Source: Bacteroidetes bacterium UBA6161 (lineage in GTDB: Bacteria > Bacteroidota > Bacteroidia > NS11-12g > UBA955). From it: a stretch of DNA of 23,960 bases. Where the stretch lies: the NCBI GenBank assembly GCA_002422315.1, contig DIUJ01000072.1, positions 1,561 to 25,520 on the forward strand. The letters run 5' to 3'. The notes below the pieces were generated by a model that worked only from the letters and a program-made list of their open reading frames with translations, had not been told where the DNA came from and did not search any database. Below are positions 16,001 through 23,893 of this stretch, one piece after another. Position 1 is the stretch's first letter. Each line of letters starts with the position of its first letter. The position numbers were made by a program, and so were the translations under genes.

Positions 16001-18034
16001 TATAAAATATTAGATAAAGCATTGAACGTTCAGTGTTTTAAAACAAGATTGGTATTGGTAGATGCCAATGGTTGTTTTGCAAGCTATAACGCCCCTAATG
16101 ATATTTGTATCACTAAAAATGCAGAACCAAATTTTACAGTTTCTGATACGATTGGTTGTGAAAACTTTACGGTAGAGTTTCAAAACAGATCACTTTATGC
16201 TTCTTCTTTTCAATGGGACTTTGAAGGTAAAGGTAATTTTGTTTCCGGCCCTCCTATAACCTCCTATGTTTTTAAAAGCGGAAAATACAAGCCTTCTATT
16301 GTAGGAATAAATATAAACGGCTGCCGAGATACTTTCACTGCTCCTTTTACTTTACATATCCAACCCAAACCTAAAGCCAATTTCATACCCCTTTCCGATT
16401 CCATTTGTGTATTATCTGGAATACATTTTCAAAATACTTCTACCTCTTCAAATAAACTCACAAAATATGCTTGGGATTTTGGGAACCCTGATATAAGGAC
16501 CGATACAAGTTCACAAAAAGACCCATTTTATACCTTTCAAAAAACTCTTCTAAATGATATCAGACTTATCGTTACGGATAGTAACAATTGTAAGGATACC
16601 ATAAATAAATTCATTTACGTTCACGACACTATACCACCCACAAACAATGGATTGGATTTTATAACAATTCAAAACAATAAGGATATTTTTGCTTCTTGGT
16701 CAGAATCCAAACTTGGTAATTTTTCTAAATATGGATTTTATCTAGATGATGTTGGCTATTCTCTACTTCACCAAACAAACAACAGAAAGGATACAACTTT
16801 TAAAGTAAACACAGGTATAAATGTATCACAAAAAAGATATTGTTATACCTTACAAATAGTTGACTCTTGTAATATTGATAATTTAAGTAATAAATCGCAC
16901 TGTAGCGTATACTTTTGGACAGAAAAAACAAACCCTGGAGACTTGTCTTTAAACTGGCTACACTATGTTGGTTGGGAAAATACAGACAGGGATGCTTACA
17001 TAATCTATAGGTCTGAAGATAACAAGCCTTTTGTTGCTATAGATACAATCCCAGGAGAATTTAGTTCCTACACCGACACTCGATTGTGCGAAAAAAACTA
17101 TTGCTACTATGTAGAAGCAGTTCATAAAAATAAAAAATGGAGATCTGCTAGTAACATATCTTGCGAAACTCCAAATTATGTATATCCAACAGAAATAGTA
17201 GAGCCTATTTTAACAACGGTTGCAGACAACAACTACATTGATATTTCCTGGAAACCGTACACCTCTATGAGGTATTTGAGTCATTATGAATTGAGCAGAA
17301 TAGAACATTCGAAAAATAATTTATATATAGACCCATACGACACCACCCAGAAAGTAAGCTATACTGATAGAAAAGCAGATGTACAAAATTCAGCCTATAC
17401 CTATTTTATAAGACCAGTAGACCACTGTGGTTACAAGGCACCAAAGTCAGAAATAACCAAGTCTATTTTATTACAAAATAATTTTAAAAACTACGAAGCA
17501 AACCTCACATGGAATAGGTACAAGCAATGGTCCGATGGCGTTTTAAAATATATTGTAGAATTTGAAAATGAGATGGGAGAATTTGAAACCAAATCAGAAC
17601 TAAACTCAAACGACACTTTCTTTTTTTATAGAAATTTCAACTTATACAACAACAAACCTATTTGTTTTAGAGTAAAAGCAATCAGAACAAACGGACTTGA
17701 CACTTCCACCTCCAATACCAATTGTATTCAACCTGAAAGCCAAGTTTTTACTCCAAATGCTTTCTCTCCCAACAATGATGGGATTAACGAGGAATTTAAG
17801 CCCTCCGCCATTTATATATTCAAGGAATCTAAAAATAGTTTATATAGTTACAGTATGGAGGTTTTTGACAGATGGGGTAGTAAAGTTTTTGACTCGAAAA
17901 ATCTAGATAAAGGGTGGGATGGGAAAATTGAAGGTAAAGATTGCCCTCAAGGAATATACATGTACACCATTAAAGCCATAGGATTAGATGGGAAAATTTA
18001 CCAATTCCAAGGCACATTGCATTTAATTCGTTAA
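13085..18034 (+). CDS. Giant PKD/Ig- and FN3-module protein, T9SS type B cargo
   Basis: This is a 1649-residue secreted protein. I chose ATG 13085 because the in-frame TTG at 13061 lies inside the promoter box. A signal peptide ends near residue 30 (ALAQ). Residues about 35-1185 form about a dozen tandem PKD/Ig-like modules of 80-110 residues; clear PKD motifs are WNFGNG (about 63), WYFGDGD (about 867), YFDYGDG (about 953), WDFEGKG (about 1042) and WDFGN (about 1127). Most modules carry one Cys near the start and one in a recurring GCxD-type motif near the end. About 1190-1550 resembles fibronectin-III modules. The end (about 1553-1649) is a type B sorting domain (FTPNAFSPNNDGINEEF, then VFDRWGSKVF and GWDGK). 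Family knowledge suggests a cell-surface adhesin or gliding-associated protein; its ligand is unknown. Confidence 0.9.
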   Translation: MLNKTHTNTNAAPLVLLVILFLNSFSALAQCGNINFKASDTIICAPSFTQFSVQNLPAGASVKWNFGNGNLSGNVSPTRLYEFAGEYDISLEITLVTNAVCTITKNKYIKAKAKPEINITWDKTALCSGPGIIQITDSSQNIIRRDYLIGGILHEQVPKTFEYLTDSTPGRRSLYVFTTDSFGCTNTKAYDTAFYMFYSLDSLGFEIDYSPKTHCSPSRLSFSRTINNLDEHVLKSFSWQLNGSTVGTSTASQPSNILFNTQGVFDISHTVTTEAGCVYTITKPEWIELYDSLSPNISYNKTNVCSREEITFTLNNSVTDNIVWNVGDYPAVLFSQSGNQAKIGFNELGTHGMSLNYTNGKCIAFGQVNNIVTVKGPVALFDIPLDRSCYAPDTFKIINKSILTGAPSATFRWEIKNTSNNSILGPFTHSDSFQIILFDTAEYEVKLVVDGNNGCFDSLVVQDAITLDSLIPIPTIVPFPACPGQLVTLNQNTADGKSNIKSSHYWEVYNKNSSSILFSDTVLFNQNNPRINFPDTGTYRFLLKAFNNKGCSGQEFFDTSIQIISPEVTFEISNPVICRTDSTIIKVNFPTVGDYANYFKRIVLQHVDTSIFLVSNGTERTFWLNYPGEYKVSFVYVSPSGVCRDTVKHNTTIRVNGSILQVKGTDLDGCAPLVANWNASVLKNYNFSGNNLPNQYLWRSRNNFPAIFSPNNTLNTQATHTNKGVQRIWIRQTHASGCIDSFFGPEFDVGTRAIFSTQSTVRCINTSTQVSNESTNGQTFKWISEDTSAIEFLPNDTTKSPTIKVKKEGDYRVSLISIGKGGCTDTAARIIRVINPKPDFYTSDSVQFCAPVLVSFVPKAVRFATEYRWYFGDGDTFTSNKPLNASHIYKNNTDSNGIAVKLVVINSGCRDTIVKQNAVRIIGPIPKYSINKLTGCEPLEVTFTNQSKNFSQFYFDYGDGNVLDSTDFRKYSYKILDKALNVQCFKTRLVLVDANGCFASYNAPNDICITKNAEPNFTVSDTIGCENFTVEFQNRSLYASSFQWDFEGKGNFVSGPPITSYVFKSGKYKPSIVGININGCRDTFTAPFTLHIQPKPKANFIPLSDSICVLSGIHFQNTSTSSNKLTKYAWDFGNPDIRTDTSSQKDPFYTFQKTLLNDIRLIVTDSNNCKDTINKFIYVHDTIPPTNNGLDFITIQNNKDIFASWSESKLGNFSKYGFYLDDVGYSLLHQTNNRKDTTFKVNTGINVSQKRYCYTLQIVDSCNIDNLSNKSHCSVYFWTEKTNPGDLSLNWLHYVGWENTDRDAYIIYRSEDNKPFVAIDTIPGEFSSYTDTRLCEKNYCYYVEAVHKNKKWRSASNISCETPNYVYPTEIVEPILTTVADNNYIDISWKPYTSMRYLSHYELSRIEHSKNNLYIDPYDTTQKVSYTDRKADVQNSAYTYFIRPVDHCGYKAPKSEITKSILLQNNFKNYEANLTWNRYKQWSDGVLKYIVEFENEMGEFETKSELNSNDTFFFYRNFNLYNNKPICFRVKAIRTNGLDTSTSNTNCIQPESQVFTPNAFSPNNDGINEEFKPSAIYIFKESKNSLYSYSMEVFDRWGSKVFDSKNLDKGWDGKIEGKDCPQGIYMYTIKAIGLDGKIYQFQGTLHLIR

Positions 18035-18063
18035 TTTCTTTTCTTTTTTGCTCCACGCTGTAT

Positions 18064-18071
18064 TACTTTTG
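18064..18071 (+). promoter_or_regulatory. -7 box upstream of ffh
   Basis: TACTTTTG matches TAnnTTTG and ends 22 bases before the ATG at 18094. The nearest upstream TTTG (18047-18050) is too close (13 bases), so only the -7 element is supported. No terminator was found between the preceding stop and this box. Confidence 0.45.
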
Positions 18072-18093
18072 TAGCGTAATAAATTTATAACCC

Positions 18094-19413
18094 ATGTTTG
18101 AAAATCTTAGTCTTCGTATAGAAAAAGCGTTTAAGACCCTAAAAGGGCAAGGTAAAATTTCTGAAATCAACGTTGCAGAAACACTGAAGGAAATAAGAAG
18201 AGCTCTTGTAGATGCAGACGTAAACTATAAAATAGCAAAGGAATTTATAGACACTGTAAAAGAAAAAGCTTTAGGAGCAAATGTTCTTACATCTGTTTCT
18301 CCAGGTCAATTAATGACTAAAATTGTCTTTGATGAACTTAAAGAACTACTTGGAGGAGAAAAAGAAGATATCAGTTTTAGTGGAAATCCATCTGTAATTT
18401 TAATTGCCGGTTTGCAAGGTTCTGGAAAAACTACATTTACAGGCAAACTTGCAAAACACCTTAAATCAAAAGGGAAAAAAGTGATGCTTGTAGCTGGAGA
18501 CGTTTACAGGCCTGCTGCTATAAATCAATTAAAAGTACTTGCTGAACAAGTTGGTGTAGATATTTATGCGGATACGGAAAATAAAAATCCTGTTTCCTTA
18601 GCAGCTAAAGGTGTTATTGAAGCTAGATCTATTGGCGCTAACGTTCTAATTATAGATACCGCAGGTCGACTTAGTATTGACGAAGACATGATGAATGAAA
18701 TTGCAGCTGTAAAATCTGAAGTTAAGCCTGCAGAAATTTTATTTGTTGTAGATGCTATGACAGGGCAAGATGCGGTAAATACTGCGAAAGCCTTCAATGA
18801 TAGATTAAATTTCGATGGAGTTGTTCTTACCAAAATGGATGGCGATACACGTGGAGGGGCGGCACTTTCTATCAAGACCATTGTAAATAAACCTATAAAA
18901 TTTGTTTCAAATGGCGAAAAAATGGAAGCACTCGATATTTTTTACCCAGAAAGAATGGCAAACAGAATCCTTGGAATGGGGGATGTTGTTTCTCTGGTAG
19001 AAAGAGCGCAAGCTGTATTTGATGAAGAAGAAGCAGCCCGAATCAATAAAAAATTCCAAAAAAATAATTTTGATTTAGACGATTTCTTGAAGCAAATCCA
19101 ACAAATTAAAAAAATGGGTAATATGAAAGACTTAATGGGTATGATACCAGGTGTAGGAAATAAAATTAAAGATTTGGATATTGACGATAATGCTTTTAAA
19201 GGTGTAGAATCTCTTATTCAATCGATGACACCCTTTGAACGTCAAAACCCTGAAAAATTAAATAACTCAAGAAAACAAAGAATTTGCAAAGGAAGCGGAA
19301 GAAATGTTCAAGAATTAAATAAACTACTGAGCCAATTTGACATGATGAAAAAAATGATGAAAAAAGTAGGTAGTATGGGTCCAAAAGGCCTAAAAGGTCT
19401 CCCTGGATTTTAA
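18094..19413 (+). CDS. ffh: Signal recognition particle protein Ffh (SRP54)
   Basis: Ffh binds signal sequences of nascent membrane proteins and, with SRP RNA and FtsY, delivers ribosomes to the Sec translocon. The 439-residue protein is full length. The N domain covers about 1-95. The GTPase has G1 GLQGSGKT (106-113), the GDVYRPAA insertion-box region (135-142), DTAGR (188-192) and TKMDGD (246-251). The methionine-rich M domain (about 300-435) includes SMTPFERQNPEKLNNSRKQR, the RNA-binding RICKGSGR motif and an MMKKMMKK segment. In the usual I-A-x-GSG motif a Cys stands in place of Ala, a mild change. The gene looks monocistronic, with a -7 box upstream. SRP RNA was not seen in the window. 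Confidence 0.97.
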   Translation: MFENLSLRIEKAFKTLKGQGKISEINVAETLKEIRRALVDADVNYKIAKEFIDTVKEKALGANVLTSVSPGQLMTKIVFDELKELLGGEKEDISFSGNPSVILIAGLQGSGKTTFTGKLAKHLKSKGKKVMLVAGDVYRPAAINQLKVLAEQVGVDIYADTENKNPVSLAAKGVIEARSIGANVLIIDTAGRLSIDEDMMNEIAAVKSEVKPAEILFVVDAMTGQDAVNTAKAFNDRLNFDGVVLTKMDGDTRGGAALSIKTIVNKPIKFVSNGEKMEALDIFYPERMANRILGMGDVVSLVERAQAVFDEEEAARINKKFQKNNFDLDDFLKQIQQIKKMGNMKDLMGMIPGVGNKIKDLDIDDNAFKGVESLIQSMTPFERQNPEKLNNSRKQRICKGSGRNVQELNKLLSQFDMMKKMMKKVGSMGPKGLKGLPGF

Positions 19414-19472
19414 TTTTACATTAAACTGACTCATTCTATAGTACTTTTCAAAACCTAAACTATGGAAATTGT

Positions 19473-19480
19473 TACCTTCG
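19473..19480 (+). promoter_or_regulatory. Possible -7 box of the TolB-like gene
   Basis: TACCTTCG differs from TAnnTTTG at one base and ends only 4 bases before the ATG at 19485. If used, the transcript would start at or next to the ATG. No -33 match was found. Confidence 0.3.
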
Positions 19481-19484
19481 CATC

Positions 19485-20582
19485 ATGAATAAAAATACGG
19501 TATTTTTCTTATTTGCTCTCGGATTAATTTCTTTTGGCTTTATTAGAATTAATTATACTTTCCACCATACTCCTCCTTTAGCCAAAAGTAAAAATACTAG
19601 CGATACCTTACTGTTTGCCAATGAAAAACATTTTAAAAACATAAAACAGCTTACCTTCGGTGGGGATAATGCTGAAGCATATTGGAGTTTTGACAACCAA
19701 CAACTTATCTTTCAAAAATCAAATCCAGCAGAAGGTATTCTATGTGACCAAATTTTTATTGGCAATGTAAATGGAAACTTTGACCCAAAATTAGTGAGTA
19801 CTGGAAGCGGCAGAACTACATGCGCCTACTTTCTTAAAGGAGATTCTCTGGTTTTGTATGCCTCTACACACCACAAAAACTTAAACTGCCCTATAGAACC
19901 ACCAAAATCAGAAGGCTATGTTTGGCCTATATACCCTGAATTTGATATTTTTATTGCAAAACCAAATGGGGAAATAGTAAAACAGCTTACAAATGACAGT
20001 TTTTACAATGCAGAGGCAACGGTTTCGCCTAAAGGCAATAAGATTGTATACACATCCAACAAAAGCGGAGATTTGGAACTCTATGTTTTAGATCTTAATT
20101 CTGGAAAAGAAATACAAATTACAAACGAATTGGGTTATGACGGTGGCGCATTTTTTTCTCCAGATGGCACAAAATTAGTTTGGCGCTCCTCAAGACCTAA
20201 AACAACAGAAGAAATTTCTAAATACAAGACCCTACTTTCCAGAAATCTTGTAGCTCCTTCCGAAATGGAAATATATATTGGCAATATTGACGGTACAGAA
20301 ATCAAACAAGTTACAAATTTAGGAGGTGCAAATTGGGCTCCTTTTTTTCACCCTTCTGGCAACAAAATCCTTTTTTCTTCTAACCACCAAAACAAACGCT
20401 TCCCTTTCAATATCTTTATGATAAATATAGATGGATCAGGATTAGAACAAATCACTTATGACCCCGTTTTCGCCTCTTTTCCTATGTTTTCTCCAGATGG
20501 TAAAAAAATCTCCTTTTCAAGCAATAGAAATAATGGCGGCACAAGAGAGACAAATTTATTTGTAGCAGATTGGGTGGAGTAA
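19485..20582 (+). CDS. TolB-like PD40 beta-propeller protein
   Basis: This is a 365-residue exported protein. The N-terminus is a signal peptide or membrane anchor (about 4-24, hydrophobic after MNKN). The rest consists of PD40/TolB-type propeller blades, each with the pattern I-x-Q-L/I-T near the end of one strand and F-S-P-D-G-x-K-I/L at the next. Clear blades are at about 50-100, 165-205 (QLTND, then SPKGNKIVYTSN), 210-245 (FFSPDGTKLVWRSSR), 265-315 (FHPSGNKILFSSN) and 318-365 (MFSPDGKKISFSSNR). It ends in TNLFVADW, a conserved closing strand in this protein group. Such proteins act in the periplasm as binding domains, but this is not TolB itself since no Pal/Tol genes are near. The protein has no T9SS domain. 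Confidence 0.85.
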   Translation: MNKNTVFFLFALGLISFGFIRINYTFHHTPPLAKSKNTSDTLLFANEKHFKNIKQLTFGGDNAEAYWSFDNQQLIFQKSNPAEGILCDQIFIGNVNGNFDPKLVSTGSGRTTCAYFLKGDSLVLYASTHHKNLNCPIEPPKSEGYVWPIYPEFDIFIAKPNGEIVKQLTNDSFYNAEATVSPKGNKIVYTSNKSGDLELYVLDLNSGKEIQITNELGYDGGAFFSPDGTKLVWRSSRPKTTEEISKYKTLLSRNLVAPSEMEIYIGNIDGTEIKQVTNLGGANWAPFFHPSGNKILFSSNHQNKRFPFNIFMINIDGSGLEQITYDPVFASFPMFSPDGKKISFSSNRNNGGTRETNLFVADWVE

Positions 20583-20587
20583 GCTTC

Positions 20588-20617
20588 TTGTTTTTACCAA
20601 AATCTATCCTATATTTG
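20588..20617 (+). promoter_or_regulatory. Promoter of the two-gene T9SS operon
   Basis: TTG (20588-20590) is followed after exactly 19 bases by TATATTTG (20610-20617), a full match to the Bacteroidota pattern. The box ends 16 bases before the ATG at 20634, leaving a short leader. Confidence 0.7.
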
Positions 20618-20633
20618 AACTAAATATAGGCAC

Positions 20634-21713
20634 ATGAAAAAAAACTTTACCATTTTATTTATACTCTTAGGATTTTTAACCCATAGAAGTATAGCACAAA
20701 TCACTATTACTAGTGCTCAAATGCCTTCTGTGAACGACACGATTAGATATTCTGTTTCAAATTCTTTAACAGGATTTAAACCAAATGAAACAGGGGTAAA
20801 TTACAATTGGGATTTTACAGCCCTAGAGTCAAACTCACAAGCAATTTACGAGTATAAATCCTCAGCTACTACTCCTTACATATTCAATTTTGGTTTTTCC
20901 GCAATTGGTTTAAAAATTGCAGATTCGATTGGTAGTGGTCAGGCAAGTCTTAAAAATGTTTATTCTTTTTTCCAAAAACAAAACAACTCGTTTTCTGCAA
21001 GAGGTTTGGGTTTTCAACTTTCCGCAATCCCCTTTCCGCTCGCAGGTACTTATAGCTCCGAAGATGTAATTTATTACTTTCCACTTGACTACCTCGACAG
21101 TTTTTCTAAAAATTTTTCTCTTAGTATCCCACTAGGAACCCCTCCTCTTAGCTTAGGCAATTTTTACAGAACTGGAAAAAGAACAACCATAGTAGATGGC
21201 TGGGGAACTATCTCCACACCTTATAAAAATAATGTTCCTTGCTTAAGGGTAAAAAGCGAAATTCAATCTAGAGACTCTACGTATATTAATTCCTTAGGTA
21301 ATGGATTTGCTTTTGACAACAACCAAGTTGAGTATAAATGGCTCAGTTTGGGTGAAAAGATACCAATATTAGAAATAATTGGGAACCAAATCGGAAACAA
21401 TTTTATACCCACAAGTATTCGTTTCAGAGACAATCAAAAAATAAATAACAATACCAGTATACATTCTGGCGTCTCATCAAGTGATGTTCAAGTTTTTCCA
21501 AATCCAAGCAATGATTTCTTGCAAATAAATTGTACATGGTCTAATGCAGAAATCACACTATACAATGTAGAAGGGAAAAAACTTTTTTCTACAGTATTAC
21601 ACACTAAAAATGAAATAATTGATTTAACAAATTATCAATCAGGGTTATACTTCCTAAGAATAACGAATCCTTCTACCAATCAATCCCTAAATCATAGCAT
21701 AATCAAAAAATAA
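20634..21713 (+). CDS. T9SS type A cargo protein, family unknown
   Basis: This is a 359-residue secreted protein. A signal peptide ends near residue 21 (RSIAQ). Residues about 22-270 form a domain I do not recognise, with a WDFTAL motif near residue 50 reminiscent of PKD/beta-sandwich strands and many aromatic beta strands. The end (about 285-359) is a type A sorting domain: VQVFPNPSNDFLQI, then ITLYNVEGKKLF, then SGLYFLRI, and the terminal IIKK. The mature chain should be carried across the outer membrane by T9SS and trimmed at this domain. The gene has a strong promoter and is followed after one base by the next T9SS cargo gene, so the two products are probably made together. Confidence 0.85.
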   Translation: MKKNFTILFILLGFLTHRSIAQITITSAQMPSVNDTIRYSVSNSLTGFKPNETGVNYNWDFTALESNSQAIYEYKSSATTPYIFNFGFSAIGLKIADSIGSGQASLKNVYSFFQKQNNSFSARGLGFQLSAIPFPLAGTYSSEDVIYYFPLDYLDSFSKNFSLSIPLGTPPLSLGNFYRTGKRTTIVDGWGTISTPYKNNVPCLRVKSEIQSRDSTYINSLGNGFAFDNNQVEYKWLSLGEKIPILEIIGNQIGNNFIPTSIRFRDNQKINNNTSIHSGVSSSDVQVFPNPSNDFLQINCTWSNAEITLYNVEGKKLFSTVLHTKNEIIDLTNYQSGLYFLRITNPSTNQSLNHSIIKK

Positions 21714-21714
21714 A

Positions 21715-23772
21715 ATGAGATATAAGTTTTTTATCCTTAAAAAAGTGGGCATCTTAGCACTTTTATGTTTTAGTTTAGCTAAAATCCAAGCTCAAACTAT
21801 AAAAGATTACTCCGTGAGAGTAAGAGCCACAGTAAGCGAAATTCCTGCAAAAATAACTTTAGAATGGGAAACATCCTCCTTTGCAACAAATACAAGCATA
21901 TACAAAAAACTTAAAACTCAACCCAACTTCCCTTCCAATGCAATAGCCACTATCCCAGCCCCTTCCAACACATACACTGACAATTCGGTTCAAGATGGGG
22001 TGGAATATGATTATTTATTGATACAAAATGCATCTTTTACGAACAATCCAAACTCTGCTTATGAACTAGCTTGGGGAGGAATAAGTGCTGGTATAAATGT
22101 AAATCTACCTGGCCACAAAGGAGCTTTACTTTTAATAGTAGATACTACTCTAAAAAATAGTTTAAATACAAAAGTTAATAGGTTTATTGATGATTTGACA
22201 GAAGATGGATGGGTTGTATCCGTTGCAGATAAAACTATCTCCGATAGTGTTTTATCTATAAAACAAAAAATAAATACTTGGTATAATTCCAATACTGAAG
22301 CCAAGTCTGTTGTATTGCTTGGCAATATTCCAGTACCATACTCTGGTAATTTTGGGATAGTAGGTACTCCGCCAGATGCACACGTGCCTGACCATAATGG
22401 AGCATGGGCCGCAGATGTATTCTATGCTATTCCAGATAACAGCCTATTTACAGATTTCGAGACCAACATAAACGGTATAACTAGAGAGGCAAATAAAAAC
22501 AGACCTGGTGACGGCAAATACGATCAAAGCACAATTCCGGGAACTGTTGTGTTGCAAATAGGAAGAATAGATATGTCTAATCTAAGTTCTGTTTCTGGAA
22601 GTTACTTGGAAAAAACAGAAAGATACCTTGATAAGAATCACCTATATAGAAATGGTGAATTTAAAATTCCTTATCGATATGTCTTTACTGATAATCTTGG
22701 CTTATTAGGAGGAGAAGCTCCCGGAAGACTTCATTTTTTTCAATCAAATCTATTTGAAACCAATCAAATTAAACAAGTTACACCTCCAAGTTTTTTTGAT
22801 TCAGTTAAAAACAATGCCTATCTTTTTTCTAGTGTAACGTCAAGTGCAGGATATACTCAAATAAATAACGTTGGGAATGTAACTAATTTTTCAGACACTG
22901 TACAATCGGTTTTTAACAATTACTTTGGTTCATACTTTGCCGATTGGGATATAAGCAACAACTTTTTAAGAGGTGCAATAGCTGGACCCGGCTATACTCT
23001 TACCTCTGTATGGAGCGGAAGACCCGTAGTTCATTTTCACCACATGGCACTTGGAAACAACATTGGATTTAGTCTCCTACACGCCCAAAATAATGGTTTT
23101 GCAACGGGCTCGCTTCCTTTTTATCCTGGAGCTTTTAGTAAAAGCATACACTTATCTATGCACGGAGACCCTACACTTAAAATGCACACCGTGCTGCCTA
23201 TTACGAATATAGCCGGCAACAGTATAGAAAATAATAAAAAAGTTGAAATTACTTGGACCACTTCCTCTCAGTCAGGAATTGTTGGTTACAATATTTATCG
23301 CTCCAATTCTTTAACAGGAGAGACTTATTATTTATTAAACAATACCCCCATAAATACTACAACCTATATAGATGAAAATCCATGGAAAGGGAAAAATGTA
23401 TATATGGTAAGAGCAGTTTACAAACAAGAAACTCCAAGTGGTACTTTTTATAATTTAAGTCAAGGTAGAAGAATTGAACTTGCAAATATCGACGGTAGTA
23501 ACACTACTAAAATAGATTATTTAGATCTTTCTAATTCCTTAAGTTTGTATCCAAACCCCTCTACAGGGGAGTTAAACTTGTTTAGTTCTAACCTTAAAGA
23601 AACTAGTAAAATACAAATACTTACCCTACATGGGGCAACAATAAGACAATTTGAAAATGTAGAGCTATACAATGGTTTTACTGTAAACCTTTCGGAACTA
23701 GTTCCTGGGGCATATTTAATTAAAATTCAAACATTAAGTAAATCTACAACCTTAAAATGGGTGAAACAATAA
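21715..23772 (+). CDS. Gingipain (C25)-like secreted protein lacking cysteine, T9SS type A cargo
   Basis: This is a 685-residue secreted protein with a signal peptide (about 1-27). A fibronectin-III-like module covers about 35-105. The central region (about 135-490) follows the order of peptidase C25: GALLLIVD and a helix, a KSVVLLGNIPVP strand (198-208), a Gly/Asp-rich AADVFYAIPD segment, VVLQIGRID (278-286), EKTERYLDKN, then FGSYFADWD (404-412), LRGAIAGPG, a HHMALGNNIGFSLL helix (442-455) and the closing MHGDPTLKM (482-490). A second FN3 module (about 495-590) and a type A sorting domain (about 608-685, with LSLYPNPSTGEL) follow. The only cysteine in the whole chain is in the signal peptide, so it cannot be a cysteine protease. 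The fold assignment is inference from motif order. The ATG lies one base after the preceding stop. Confidence 0.8.
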   Translation: MRYKFFILKKVGILALLCFSLAKIQAQTIKDYSVRVRATVSEIPAKITLEWETSSFATNTSIYKKLKTQPNFPSNAIATIPAPSNTYTDNSVQDGVEYDYLLIQNASFTNNPNSAYELAWGGISAGINVNLPGHKGALLLIVDTTLKNSLNTKVNRFIDDLTEDGWVVSVADKTISDSVLSIKQKINTWYNSNTEAKSVVLLGNIPVPYSGNFGIVGTPPDAHVPDHNGAWAADVFYAIPDNSLFTDFETNINGITREANKNRPGDGKYDQSTIPGTVVLQIGRIDMSNLSSVSGSYLEKTERYLDKNHLYRNGEFKIPYRYVFTDNLGLLGGEAPGRLHFFQSNLFETNQIKQVTPPSFFDSVKNNAYLFSSVTSSAGYTQINNVGNVTNFSDTVQSVFNNYFGSYFADWDISNNFLRGAIAGPGYTLTSVWSGRPVVHFHHMALGNNIGFSLLHAQNNGFATGSLPFYPGAFSKSIHLSMHGDPTLKMHTVLPITNIAGNSIENNKKVEITWTTSSQSGIVGYNIYRSNSLTGETYYLLNNTPINTTTYIDENPWKGKNVYMVRAVYKQETPSGTFYNLSQGRRIELANIDGSNTTKIDYLDLSNSLSLYPNPSTGELNLFSSNLKETSKIQILTLHGATIRQFENVELYNGFTVNLSELVPGAYLIKIQTLSKSTTLKWVKQ

Positions 23773-23776
23773 AAAT

Positions 23777-23809
23777 AAAAAAAGGGTGAATTAAATTCAC
23801 CCTTTTTTT
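23777..23809 (+). terminator. Strong intrinsic terminator after the T9SS operon
   Basis: An 8-bp perfect stem (23784-23791 with 23795-23802, 3-base loop) is flanked by seven A and seven T, so it can work on both strands. It begins 4 bases after the last stop codon. Confidence 0.9.
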
Positions 23810-23893
23810 ATGCTATCTGAATAGTAGTAAACAAAGAAACTGATTTATAATACCAATCAAGCCCTCATTATCCTATGTGTCGAATCCCTAAAT

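Noticed and set aside
18564..18881. Minus-strand open frame of 105 codons inside ffh
   Set aside because: It is antisense to the conserved GTPase domain and has no supporting features.
21715..23772. Active gingipain-type cysteine protease
   Set aside because: There is no cysteine after the signal peptide, so C25 catalysis is impossible.
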